Shown here in pieces: positions 26,552-35,129 of a stretch of 64,000 nt of DNA. The stretch is from Mammaliicoccus sciuri (GTDB lineage Bacteria; Bacillota; Bacilli; Staphylococcales; Staphylococcaceae), in contig NZ_CP094824.1 of assembly GCF_025561425.1 (NCBI RefSeq), forward strand, positions 1,736,001-1,800,000. Direction: 5' to 3'. How positions within the stretch are numbered: the stretch's first letter is position 1; each line of letters begins with the position of its first letter. The notes under the pieces are model-generated. The model was not told the origin of the DNA, did not search any database, and saw nothing but the letters and a program-made list of their open reading frames with translations. The position numbers and the translations under genes are program-made.

Positions 26552-26758
26552 TTAACAATGATAGAGTACATAGATCCTTTTACTGGGGAAGAAACTCGAA
26601 AGAAGAAAAAATAAAACAACCCTTTTAAGGGTTGCTGGGAAAGTAGTACATTTGGCTGATCTTCTCAGTGCCCTTTTAGGGCTGGTCAGTAATAGAGGCT
26701 TATAGCCGCAGAACAAACCACCCGTTAAGGTAGTGACCCCCCAAAGTTAGAGTTTCCA

Positions 26759-27622
26759 TTATGCTATTAATTGGCTGGATTGAGTTCGGTATTGTACTGG
26801 ACTTCGTCCAGCCAATTTTAATTTCAAACGTTCATTGTTATACCAATAGATGTAATCCTCAATTCTTCTTTTTAATGTTTCATAGTTAACAAGTTCTTCT
26901 CCATGATACATTTCCTGCTTCATGATGCCAAAGAAATTCTCCATAGAAGCATTATCCGCACACGTCGCTTTACGTGACATACTTTGATAAATCCTTTGTT
27001 CCGATAATCTTCTAATCCATGCATTATGCTGATAATGCCAACCTTGATCAGAATGTATCGTCGTACGATATGGTGCTTCATGCTTAATGATTGTAACTGC
27101 TTTATCCAATGATTGAAGTACTAAGTCTAATGTTGGTCTTCTGGATATACCATAAGAAATGATTTCCCCATTGTATAAATCCATAATAGGGCTGAGATAT
27201 AATTTTTGTTCTTCAGCACATTTAAATTCAGTGATATCTGTCACTAATTTTTGAAGTCGAATAGATGTATGGAATCTACGATTCAAGCGATTTTCAGCCA
27301 CTTTACCAACTGTACCTTTGTATGATTGATAGCGTGATTTACGTGTGAATTTTTGACATTTTAATCCTAGTTCTCGCATAATTCGTTGTACTTTCTTATG
27401 GTTAATGAGATAACCTTGATTTCTCAAAGCTAAATATATACGACGATAGCCGTATTTACCGTTGTGTTTTTGAAAAAGTTCAATGATCTTTTTCTTCCAA
27501 CCTTTATCTAAATCTTCCTTTTGTAATTGTTTGGCATGGTAATGATAGGTTGCTTCTGGTATACCAACCTTTACTAAGATATCTTTTAATTTGAATCCTT
27601 CTTCTTTGAGTTCGAATGCCAC
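26759..27622 (-). CDS. IS-A orfB, IS3-family DDE transposase (copy 2)
   Basis: A 287-residue catalytic half identical in protein to copy 1, with the D (VTDITEF), D (HSDQGWHYQH) and E (MENFFGIMKQEM) residues intact. Its frame is open upstream beyond the internal ATG to the AAAAAAG heptamer in orfA, so expression as an OrfAB fusion by -1 slippage is expected. Identity of both copies implies recent duplication. Confidence 0.9.
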   Translation of the reverse strand: MAFELKEEGFKLKDILVKVGIPEATYHYHAKQLQKEDLDKGWKKKIIELFQKHNGKYGYRRIYLALRNQGYLINHKKVQRIMRELGLKCQKFTRKSRYQSYKGTVGKVAENRLNRRFHTSIRLQKLVTDITEFKCAEEQKLYLSPIMDLYNGEIISYGISRRPTLDLVLQSLDKAVTIIKHEAPYRTTIHSDQGWHYQHNAWIRRLSEQRIYQSMSRKATCADNASMENFFGIMKQEMYHGEELVNYETLKRRIEDYIYWYNNERLKLKLAGRSPVQYRTQSSQLIA

Positions 27623-28137
27623 TGCTGCTTGTGCTTTTCTAGAAAGGCACTCGGATTCTCTCGAAAAGCGTTCAACTTTTTTAAATAAGCATTCTCTAAT
27701 CGAAGATTTTCATTTTCTAGCTCTAACTCTTTTTCTCGTGATAGGTTTTGATTAGATTTCTTCTGTTTCTTCTTTTTCATGGGAGGTCGTCCTTTCGGCT
27801 TTTCGAGTCCTTCCACACCTTCTTTGTCATATATCTTTTTCCATCGCACAATAATAGATGGGGTATTTAGGCCAAATTTAATCGCTGTATCTTGGAAGGA
27901 ATCGCCTGTTCTTTTCATATAGTTTAATACATTTATTTTGAATGTAACAGAATAAACTGTCTTTTTCTGTTTCTTTTTAATGCCATCTACACCGAATGAT
28001 TGAAAGGCTTTTACCCATGTTCGTATAATAATTTTATCAGGTATATTATATTTTTTAGCTAATTTTCGATAACCATAATGGCCATCTAGATAATCTCTTA
28101 CAACTTTCAACTTAAATTCATCACTATATTTTGTCAT
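27586..28137 (-). CDS. IS-A orfA, transposase DNA-binding subunit (copy 2)
   Basis: A 183-residue OrfA identical in protein to copy 1: two helix-turn-helix units and a leucine-zipper-like C-terminus. The frame overlaps orfB by 37 nt and contains the slippery heptamer. The ATG follows the GGGGGTG ribosome-site-like sequence that is also part of the terminal hairpin, so translation start is tied to the end structure. Confidence 0.88.
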   Translation of the reverse strand: MTKYSDEFKLKVVRDYLDGHYGYRKLAKKYNIPDKIIIRTWVKAFQSFGVDGIKKKQKKTVYSVTFKINVLNYMKRTGDSFQDTAIKFGLNTPSIIVRWKKIYDKEGVEGLEKPKGRPPMKKKKQKKSNQNLSREKELELENENLRLENAYLKKLNAFRENPSAFLEKHKQQWHSNSKKKDSN

Positions 28138-28217
28138 ATTAAAACACCCCCTAAAGTTAGTTTTTTTACTCTAACTTTAGGGGTGCAGTACCTAAACGGG
28201 TGGTTTTGATTTATAAT

Positions 28218-28970
28218 TTATGACTTCATCCATTCATCTAATAAATGTGCATAATCCGATATTAAACCATCAACACCCAAATCTAACATTTTTTGAGCCG
28301 TATGTTTATCATTAATTGTATATGGTAATACCTTAAGTTGCGATGCATGTGCTGACTTTACAAATTTTCTCGTGACAATTTTATAATTCGGATTAATATA
28401 GTTTGCATACTCCCCTATTTTGTTAATTTCCCTTTTACTTATAAATCGGTCTTTCTTCTTAATCAATACACCTAATTCTATTTCAGGCCATAAAGTATTT
28501 ATTTTTTGAATTGAATTTCTATTAAATGACTGAATCATAATTTGATTATACGAAATATCATGTTGTTTGATCATAGAGATGATATCCTCTTCAATATTTG
28601 GATAGTTTTCGGGTTGCTTGATTTCTATAAGTAGCTTTAAATGTGTGTCTTTTATTAATTTAAGTACATCTTGAAATAACGGAATTTGCTCACCAATATA
28701 TGCTTGCCCTTTCCATTTACCAACATCATACTTTTTCAATGTTTCGTATGTTAATTTTCTGATGACCCCTTTTTCTTGTGAAGTACGTTTCGTCGTTGGA
28801 TCATGAATAACAACGAGTTCACCATCAATCGTTCTATGTATATCTATTTCAAGAACATCTATATTGAATTCTATTGCATGTTTAAAAGAAATCATTGTAT
28901 TTTCTGGTGCTAACGATGGAACACCTCTATGTGCAACTTTTAATTTGCAATTTTGATTATTCACATTCAT
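28218..28970 (-). CDS. glycerophosphodiester phosphodiesterase, cytoplasmic
   Basis: Hydrolyses glycerophosphodiesters to glycerol 3-phosphate and an alcohol in a TIM-barrel fold. The 250-residue protein has the H14-R15 signature in KVAHRGVPSLAPENT, metal ligands E41 and D43 in LEIDIHR, and the second catalytic histidine H56 in VIHDPTT. There is no signal peptide, so it acts inside the cell (UgpQ type). The ribosome site AAAGGAG precedes the ATG. It follows rpsD in staphylococci; here the nested IS element separates the two. Confidence 0.9.
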   Translation of the reverse strand: MNVNNQNCKLKVAHRGVPSLAPENTMISFKHAIEFNIDVLEIDIHRTIDGELVVIHDPTTKRTSQEKGVIRKLTYETLKKYDVGKWKGQAYIGEQIPLFQDVLKLIKDTHLKLLIEIKQPENYPNIEEDIISMIKQHDISYNQIMIQSFNRNSIQKINTLWPEIELGVLIKKKDRFISKREINKIGEYANYINPNYKIVTRKFVKSAHASQLKVLPYTINDKHTAQKMLDLGVDGLISDYAHLLDEWMKS

Positions 28971-29037
28971 TGTCTACTCCTTTAAAATCAGTCATACTAT
29001 AGATTATACCCAAATATTTTTAATTATAGAAAGGAAC

Positions 29038-29487
29038 ATGAATATGACAACACATATTTTTAATTTAAAAGGAACGTGGACTAAAGGCAGAAATGCTTCT
29101 GGCCATATTACAACTGATAATTTATCTACTCGCGTATCAATCCCTGAAGTAATGGATGGACCAGAAATCGGTACAAATCCAGACGAGATGCTACTAGGTG
29201 CAGCTTCAACTTGCTATATGATTACATTGGCAGCAATGATTGAACGCTCTGAAATTGATATCGAAAGAATCGAAGTGGATTCTAAAGGTCATGTTGATTT
29301 CGAAGATGGTGTGATCACTTATAAAAAAATAGAACATTTCCCTATTATTTATTTATCTGAAGAACCAGATGAAAATTTACAAAAAAGATTAAACAGACTT
29401 GTTCAAAAAGCAGAAGAATCTTGTATGATAACACGTGCTTTAGCTGGTAATGTTCAAGTTGTAGCAACAGGTGAAATAAGATTTTAG
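29038..29487 (+). CDS. OsmC/Ohr family protein
   Basis: A 149-residue peroxiredoxin-like protein of the OsmC family, which reduce organic hydroperoxides or fatty-acid peroxides with a cysteine pair. C59 (GAASTCYMITLAAM) and C129 (AEESCMITRAL) are the expected redox cysteines. The start ATG (29038) or an in-frame ATG two codons later would both suit the AAAGGA ribosome site. It is divergent from the GDPD gene and monocistronic. Substrate is not predictable. Confidence 0.85.
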   Translation: MNMTTHIFNLKGTWTKGRNASGHITTDNLSTRVSIPEVMDGPEIGTNPDEMLLGAASTCYMITLAAMIERSEIDIERIEVDSKGHVDFEDGVITYKKIEHFPIIYLSEEPDENLQKRLNRLVQKAEESCMITRALAGNVQVVATGEIRF

Positions 29488-29489
29488 TA

Positions 29490-29505
29490 ATGAAAGCGTT
29501 TTAAT
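29490..29505. promoter_or_regulatory. near-cre sequence before the aminotransferase gene
   Basis: ATGAAAGCGTTTTAAT matches the CcpA consensus except for A instead of the conserved C near the end. It lies about 85 nt upstream of the ATG at 29589. Confidence 0.25.
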
Positions 29506-29588
29506 CAGAATTTTCAATAAATTCACTATTATTTTACTATTTTCTTTGCTACAATATAGAACATAAATTCAGTAAGGAGTGTATATAT

Positions 29589-30746
29589 ATGTATCAGCAT
29601 GATTCTTTATTACTCGCACCAGGTCCTACAACTGTTCCTAGGGAGATTTTAGAAAGTATGAATCAACCTATGACAGGACATAGAACAAAGGAATTTAGTC
29701 AAATTATTCATCAAGCATCGAGAGATTTACAAACAATTTTTGGGGCTAAACACCCTGTTGCTATTCTAACTTCATCAGGAACAAGTGCTCTTGAAGCAGC
29801 TATGGTTAATGTAGCAAATCCTGAAGATGATATTGTCATTATTGTTTCAGGCGCTTTTGGGGATAGGTTTAGAAAAATCGCATCCTCTTATCCATTTAAG
29901 GCACATATTTTTGAAGTTGAATGGGGAAAAGGTGTCGATTTAAAAGAATTTGAAACATATTTAAACTCACTTAATGTTGATGTTAAAGCCGTATTCACAC
30001 AATTTTGTGAAACGTCTACTTCTGTTAAACACCCTATTAATGCTTTAGGAAAATTAGTTAAACAATTTAATCCTGACATCTATTTTGTAGTAGATGGCGT
30101 TAGTATTATTGGCGCAGTTGAAGTAGATATGGAACAAGACAACATCGATGTTCTCGTTTCAGGTAGTCAAAAAGCAATCATGTTACCACCTGGCGCAGCA
30201 TTTGTAGCATATAATGATAGAGCTATCGAAAGGTTTAAAGAAGTGACAACTTCAAGATTTTACTTAGATTTAAATAAATACATAACTTCTTTAAACGATG
30301 ATTCAACACCTTTCACACCAGCTGTATCACTTATTAGAGGTGTACAAACTTATTGTGATTTAATTCAAGAAGAAAAATTTGAAAATACAATCAAAAGACA
30401 CGAAGTATGTAAAACAGCCGTTCGAGAAAGTTTAAAAGCTTTAGATATGGAACTATTAGTTGAAGATGAATTTGCTTCACCTACTGTAACAGCTTTTGTA
30501 CCAAATAAAGATGAAGTTAAGACGATTAAAGATGAATTACTTGATAGATTCAACATAACAATTGCAGGTGGTCAACAGCATCTTAAAGGAACAATATTAA
30601 GAGTTGGTCACATGGGTAAAGTCTCTCCAAATGACATGTTGCAATTTATTAGCGCATTAGAAATTATACTTTCAGAAATACGTGAACAATCAGTACTTGG
30701 TAAAGGTGTTTCAAAATTCCAGGAGGTAGTTAATCAATATGTTTAA
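29589..30746 (+). CDS. class V aminotransferase, SerC-like
   Basis: A PLP-dependent aminotransferase of 385 residues in the alanine-glyoxylate/serine family, probably phosphoserine or serine-pyruvate/glyoxylate transamination. The PLP lysine is K195 in VSGSQKAIMLPPG; the N-terminus LLAPGPTTVPREIL and GTSALEAAM phosphate cup match the family. It overlaps serA by 8 nt, pointing to serine biosynthesis from 3-phosphoglycerate. In S. aureus the equivalent gene has been called a soluble hydrogenase subunit, a name from distant similarity that should be avoided. Confidence 0.85.
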   Translation: MYQHDSLLLAPGPTTVPREILESMNQPMTGHRTKEFSQIIHQASRDLQTIFGAKHPVAILTSSGTSALEAAMVNVANPEDDIVIIVSGAFGDRFRKIASSYPFKAHIFEVEWGKGVDLKEFETYLNSLNVDVKAVFTQFCETSTSVKHPINALGKLVKQFNPDIYFVVDGVSIIGAVEVDMEQDNIDVLVSGSQKAIMLPPGAAFVAYNDRAIERFKEVTTSRFYLDLNKYITSLNDDSTPFTPAVSLIRGVQTYCDLIQEEKFENTIKRHEVCKTAVRESLKALDMELLVEDEFASPTVTAFVPNKDEVKTIKDELLDRFNITIAGGQQHLKGTILRVGHMGKVSPNDMLQFISALEIILSEIREQSVLGKGVSKFQEVVNQYV

Positions 30747-32334
30747 AGTAATTGTAGTCGATCCAATATCAGAAGAAGGTTTAAAAAGTTTAACAGATCA
30801 TGAAAAATTCGAAATAGACATCAAAACTGGCTTGAGTGAATCGGAAATCGTTAACATTATCGGTGACTATGATGCTTTAATCGTAAGAAGCCAAACTCAA
30901 ATCACACCCCCTATTCTAGATGCAGCGAAAAATCTTCGCGTTGTAGCTAGAGCTGGTGTTGGTGTTGATAATATTGATATCGATCACGCAACTAAACAAG
31001 GTATTCTTGTTATTAATGCGCCTGATGGTAACACTATTTCTGCAACTGAACATTCTATGGCAATGATTCTTTCTATGGCTCGAAATATTCCAGAAGCACA
31101 TCGCTCATTACAAGAAGGTAATTGGGATAGAAAAAAATATCGTGGTACTGAATTATACAAGAAGACACTTGGCGTAATTGGTGCAGGTAGAATCGGTTTA
31201 GGTGTTGCCAAACGTGCTCAAAGTTTCGGCATGAATATTCTTGCATTTGATCCTTATTTATCTAGCGATGACGCGAAACGTTTAGAAATTACGAGAGCAA
31301 CTGTAGACGAAATTGCTGAACAAGCAGACTTCATTACAGTGCATACCCCTCTTACACCAAAGACTAAAGGACTAGTTAATGAAGACTTCTTCAATAAAGC
31401 GAAACCTAACTTACAAATCATCAACGTAGCTAGAGGTGGTATTATCGATGAAGATGCCTTAATTAAAGCACTTGATGAAGGTAAAATCGAAAAAGCTGCA
31501 CTAGACGTATTTACCGAAGAACCAGCAAATAACACACCACTTACGCAACATGAAAAAATTATCGTAACACCACATCTTGGTGCTTCAACTATCGAAGCTC
31601 AAGAAAAAGTTGCAGTATCTGTTGCAAATGAAATCATTGATATCTTTGAAAATAATAACGTCTTACATGCTGTAAACGCACCACAAATGTCTGGTGAAGT
31701 TGAAGCAGAACTGAGACCATTTGTAGAATTAAGTAGAACAACTGGTGAAGTGGGTATCCAACTATTTGAAAAAGGTCCAAGAGAATTAAAAATTAAATAT
31801 CATGGTGAAATTGCATTAGATGATACAAGTTTAATTACTAGACAACTTGTTATGGGTGTCTTACAACAAGACTTAGGTGATCATGTTAATTTAATCAATG
31901 CACTCGTATTGTTAAATGAACAAGGTGTAACGTATCAAATCGAAAAAAATAGTAAAAAATATGGTTTCAGCAACTATATTGAATTAGAATTAGTGAACAA
32001 AGACCATTCTATTAAAATCGGTTCAACTGTATTAAATGGTTATGGACCTCGTATCGTAAGAATTAACGACTATCCTGTAGATTTCAAACCAGAAAAACAC
32101 ATGTTACTTATCCATCATAATGACAGACCTGGTATCGTAGGTAAAATGGGACAAATCTTAGGAGAACATGGCATCAATATTGCTTCAATGCACTTAGGTA
32201 GACATTCTATCGGTGGAGAAGCATTAATGATATTATCTATAGATGATGAAGCTTCAGATGAAACAATAGATGACTTATTTGCTATTGATGGTTTCCAAAG
32301 CATTAAAAAAGTCGAACTAAATAAACAACTATAA
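30739..32334 (+). CDS. serA: D-3-phosphoglycerate dehydrogenase
   Basis: Catalyses the first step of serine synthesis, NAD-dependent oxidation of 3-phosphoglycerate. The 531-residue protein is the long form: a catalytic domain with NAD motif GAGRIGLGVAKRA, NVARGG and TPHLGAST (arginine and histidine of the active site), an intervening domain, and a C-terminal ACT domain (about 455-531, starting MLLIHHNDRPGIVG) that usually senses serine. Translation is coupled to the aminotransferase gene. The ribosome site AGGAGG precedes the ATG. Confidence 0.95.
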   Translation: MFKVIVVDPISEEGLKSLTDHEKFEIDIKTGLSESEIVNIIGDYDALIVRSQTQITPPILDAAKNLRVVARAGVGVDNIDIDHATKQGILVINAPDGNTISATEHSMAMILSMARNIPEAHRSLQEGNWDRKKYRGTELYKKTLGVIGAGRIGLGVAKRAQSFGMNILAFDPYLSSDDAKRLEITRATVDEIAEQADFITVHTPLTPKTKGLVNEDFFNKAKPNLQIINVARGGIIDEDALIKALDEGKIEKAALDVFTEEPANNTPLTQHEKIIVTPHLGASTIEAQEKVAVSVANEIIDIFENNNVLHAVNAPQMSGEVEAELRPFVELSRTTGEVGIQLFEKGPRELKIKYHGEIALDDTSLITRQLVMGVLQQDLGDHVNLINALVLLNEQGVTYQIEKNSKKYGFSNYIELELVNKDHSIKIGSTVLNGYGPRIVRINDYPVDFKPEKHMLLIHHNDRPGIVGKMGQILGEHGINIASMHLGRHSIGGEALMILSIDDEASDETIDDLFAIDGFQSIKKVELNKQL

Positions 32335-32339
32335 ACAAT

Positions 32340-32378
32340 AAACCACGCGTTAGATCAATACTGACACGTGGTTTTTTT
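32340..32378 (+). terminator. terminator of serA
   Basis: AAACCACG pairs with CGTGGTTT around a 19-nt loop, followed by seven T. It starts 6 nt after the stop. Confidence 0.8.
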
Positions 32379-32386
32379 ATGCATAT

Positions 32387-32920
32387 TTAACTAACAAATG
32401 CTTTAAGTACGAGTCTTGCTCGATTGTTGTTCATTTCATGAATATCATAGTACGTTAAGATATGTAACCTTAAATCATTGATAAATTTTTCTTCAGATGA
32501 TTTACCAATACTATTCACTTTGCCTATAATCCATAAAATAAATGACGTTAATACAGTTTGAGAAACATCTTTCATATATTGCTGATCATGAGATATATCA
32601 GATTGCTTAATATCATTAATCAAACTATAGACCTCTTTACTCACTATAAATTCTTTAGGACTCGTATCAATCACAATCTTTAGTTCCTCGACAGTTTGTG
32701 CTTTATAAAGTGTCCCCTTTTCTTTAATTTGCAGTAATTCATTTCTAGTAGTGTCATAGCTTAAATTAAGGAACTGAGCGATCTCTTTTATTAAATCATC
32801 ACTATACGAATTAGGATCTTGCTTATTGAGTTTAGAAATTTTCTTATGAGAGAACCCAGTTTGCCTTATAAAGTGGTTTCTATCAGCATCATGATTTTTT
32901 AATAAAATATCAATATACAT
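32387..32920 (-). CDS. unrecognised protein with N-terminal HTH-like segment
   Basis: A protein of about 177 residues from the ATG at 32920 (MYIDILLKNHDADR), convergent to serA. No family is recognised with confidence. Residues 1-60 look like a helix-turn-helix (IRQTGFSHKKISKLNK, DLIKEIAQFLNLSYDTTR), which could make it a DNA-binding regulator; the rest is helical with a hydrophobic patch (TVLTSFILWIIGKV). An upstream GTG at 32959 gives a longer reading of 190 residues but has no ribosome site. Similar proteins sit at this place in staphylococci. Function unknown. Confidence 0.55.
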   Translation of the reverse strand: MYIDILLKNHDADRNHFIRQTGFSHKKISKLNKQDPNSYSDDLIKEIAQFLNLSYDTTRNELLQIKEKGTLYKAQTVEELKIVIDTSPKEFIVSKEVYSLINDIKQSDISHDQQYMKDVSQTVLTSFILWIIGKVNSIGKSSEEKFINDLRLHILTYYDIHEMNNNRARLVLKAFVS

Positions 32921-33023
32921 TACTCCAACCCCCATCTGCTTTTCAAAATTTTTCCACACTTCTATTATACAATATTTATAAGTAAATATTGTAATGAAAT
33001 CTTATAAAAATTTTATTCATCAA

Positions 33024-33059
33024 AAAATCCCACAAATCTTTGATGATTTGTGGGATTTT
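33024..33059 (-). terminator. terminator of the HAD gene
   Basis: AAAATCCCACAAATC and GATTTGTGGGATTTT form a perfect 15-bp stem; the A/T-rich arm outer ends provide a short U tract on the minus strand. Confidence 0.75.
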
Positions 33060-33063
33060 CAAT

Positions 33064-34179
33064 TTATAATAATACGTTTCTAATATCTAATACGTTATCT
33101 ACAATATAATCAGCATGATAATCTTCTAACTCTGCTCTTGCTGACTGACCTTTTAATCCAGTGAGTGTGCCTATAAATGTTGCACCTGTTTTTTGTGCAC
33201 TCAATAAATCAGCTAATGAATCACCTACTATATATATATCTTGCTCACTAAACACTTGTTCTTGTTCTTTTATATAAGATAAAAATTTCTCTGTGTCATT
33301 ACCACCATTCGCTACTAAATAGCTAAATGGATTTGGTTTACCGAGTGGTTTAAATTCTGGATAGGTTGTTTCTGCTTTAAGCACTTCTGATGCTGTTCCA
33401 ATATGGAATTCATCAAATTGTTTTAACCAACCGATTGTCTCAAATGGAACGATTGTTTCTGTTCTTGGTCTACCTGTAGCAATACCAATTTGATATCCTG
33501 CTTCTTTTAAATCTTCTAGCAATTGTGTCACTTCATCCACATCAGCTAACACTACTTCTTCTTTTATATAACCATTTTTAAAAGTTGTACGAGGTGTCTT
33601 ATGTTCAACTTCTTGATATAACTCAGTACCTAAGTACCATTCTTGATAAACTTCTTGTGCAACATCCCAGAACTTACTTTTCAGTTCAAAAATTGAAGCA
33701 TCTTCTACTTTTAGTTCTTCTTGTGCAAAAGCAATAAGATCATAATAAATATTTTCTTTACCGGAAGTCGCTTTAGATAAAAATCGACGAGGTATTTCTA
33801 TATTTATTTCTTTACCTACTATTTGTTGAGCATAATTTTTCAAAGTATTGTCGTCAAAGTTAACGTTACTCAAGTCAAGATTTGTAGCTTTTGCTTGCTT
33901 TAACAATTCAATTAAATGTGTACTAATCACAATAAAAAGCATATCCCAGTTAGAATTTAAACCTAAAGACTTAAGTTGATTCAGAATTTGATCATCAATA
34001 AATATGTCTTTTCTAATTTGTTTAATATCTTGTTCATCTAATGTTTCTATGTCTACTGTTCCTTTTAAGTTTAAATAAGCTTCACTATGTAAAATTTCAT
34101 AAACTGTTAAAGCAGAAACATCAAAACATCTTTCTTCACTTAAAAAAACACCGTCTACATCAAATAATACTTGTTTCAT
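33064..34179 (-). CDS. HAD superfamily hydrolase with large cap insertion
   Basis: A 371-residue hydrolase of the haloacid dehalogenase superfamily. The nucleophile motif I is VLFDVDGVFLSEE at the N-terminus, the threonine motif II is IGIATGRPRTET, and the acidic motif III is YIVGDSLADLLSAQKTG. About 180 residues between motifs I and II form an unusually large cap, which sets substrate choice; the substrate is unknown. The ATG at 34179 follows TGGAGG; an earlier in-frame start would add 37 residues without a ribosome site. It is convergent with nothing and downstream of plsC across a shared terminator. Confidence 0.85.
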   Translation of the reverse strand: MKQVLFDVDGVFLSEERCFDVSALTVYEILHSEAYLNLKGTVDIETLDEQDIKQIRKDIFIDDQILNQLKSLGLNSNWDMLFIVISTHLIELLKQAKATNLDLSNVNFDDNTLKNYAQQIVGKEINIEIPRRFLSKATSGKENIYYDLIAFAQEELKVEDASIFELKSKFWDVAQEVYQEWYLGTELYQEVEHKTPRTTFKNGYIKEEVVLADVDEVTQLLEDLKEAGYQIGIATGRPRTETIVPFETIGWLKQFDEFHIGTASEVLKAETTYPEFKPLGKPNPFSYLVANGGNDTEKFLSYIKEQEQVFSEQDIYIVGDSLADLLSAQKTGATFIGTLTGLKGQSARAELEDYHADYIVDNVLDIRNVLL

Positions 34180-34288
34180 ATTATGCCTCCATTTTTTGAA
34201 CATTCTGATTATAATTTTAGCATAGATTATGACTGAATACAGTAGTATTACAACATAAGATAAATGAAAACGTTTTACTTTAAGATAC

Positions 34289-34328
34289 AAAAAATCTTAC
34301 AAGCAAATGGTCGCTTGTAAGATTTTTT
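34289..34328 (-). terminator. bidirectional terminator after plsC
   Basis: AAAAAATCTTACAAGC and GCTTGTAAGATTTTTT form a perfect 16-bp stem with an 8-nt loop, five bases from the plsC stop; U tracts exist on both strands. Confidence 0.85.
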
Positions 34329-34332
34329 AATG

Positions 34333-34962
34333 TTATTTTTGTCTAGATTTACGAGCGATATACGTCACTTCTTTTTGTAAAGTATTCGTTCTTTCTTCTA
34401 ATAAAGTCATAATTTTAGCTATTTTTTCACTTTTCTTCATATCACTTGGGAAGTCATTTGGATCGATCGGCTCTCCAAATTTAATAAACGACTTTTGTCT
34501 AAACCCAAAAATTGATTTAACTTGTTTAGGCCCTTCAAAAGCAGCTGGTACAATTGGTTTGTTACTTAATACAGCAATCGTTGCAGCCCCTCTTTTTAAT
34601 GGTGCTTCTCCTGTTTCTACTCTATGACCAGATGGGAAAATACCAACACTTTTACCTTGATTTAATAATTTAACAGGTATTTTTAAAGTACTTGGACCTG
34701 GTTTTTCTCTATCAACTGGAAATGCATTCAATGAATGAAAGAATTTATCTGACCAGTCTTTCGAAAACAATTCTTTTTTAGCCATATAATTAATTTCTGT
34801 AGGATATAAACTTAAAGCTAACATGATAACTTCTACATATCCTGTATGTGTACACGTAACGATATAAGGTTCATCAGGAACTTTTTCTTTGTTGATTGCT
34901 ACAATTTGTTTCCCGAATTTTTGAAAAATAGTATGTAAAACAGTACTCGCAAATTTATACAT
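34333..34962 (-). CDS. 1-acyl-sn-glycerol-3-phosphate acyltransferase-like protein
   Basis: A 209-residue membrane-associated PlsC-family acyltransferase that would acylate lysophosphatidate or another lysolipid. Family blocks are present in modified form: block I is H39-T-G-Y-V-E44 where the family has H-x4-D; block II is FPVDREKPG; block III is FPSGHRVETGE where FPEGTRS is usual; block IV is IVPAAFEG. The E-for-D change in the catalytic block is unusual. Ribosome site AAGAGAG precedes the ATG. Divergent from htrA. Confidence 0.8.
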   Translation of the reverse strand: MYKFASTVLHTIFQKFGKQIVAINKEKVPDEPYIVTCTHTGYVEVIMLALSLYPTEINYMAKKELFSKDWSDKFFHSLNAFPVDREKPGPSTLKIPVKLLNQGKSVGIFPSGHRVETGEAPLKRGAATIAVLSNKPIVPAAFEGPKQVKSIFGFRQKSFIKFGEPIDPNDFPSDMKKSEKIAKIMTLLEERTNTLQKEVTYIARKSRQK

Positions 34963-35129
34963 TTAATGACCACTCTCTTCTTAATGATATACATATTCTA
35001 TCATTGTCGTACTTACGTAACAAGTTTTCATACAAAATATTGTAACAATTTAAAACGACCATATCATTAGCTTTTTAAATGAATTTCTATAATAATTATT
35101 TTATGGACAGTGTTTAAGGAGGCAATAAA

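Larger units (their letters stand above)
26729..28192 (-). mobile_element. IS3-family element IS-A, copy 2
   Basis: 1464 bp, same termini as copy 1, duplication TAA at 26726-26728 and 28193-28195 (TTA read on the other strand). Inserted at the same point of the IS-C hairpin as copy 1. Confidence 0.9.
26001..28210 (+). mobile_element. IS200-type element IS-C, copy 3, split by IS-A2
   Basis: The same nested arrangement as at 16527-18735, in the opposite orientation: IS-C (743 bp, TTTGTGAAATT to GGTTTTGAT) with IS-A2 inserted in the terminal hairpin loop (AACCACCCGTTAAACGGGTGGTT). It shares the nonsense mutation in tnpA with copy 1 but keeps the base that copy 1 lost. It starts within the T tract of the rpsD terminator. 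Confidence 0.85.

Noticed and set aside
34258-34280. cre site near ATGAAAACGTTTTACT
   Set aside because: Two mismatches in conserved positions and it lies between a coding end and a terminator.
34204-34290. Upstream start extending the HAD protein by 37 residues
   Set aside because: No ribosome site before it, while TGGAGG stands before the ATG at 34179.
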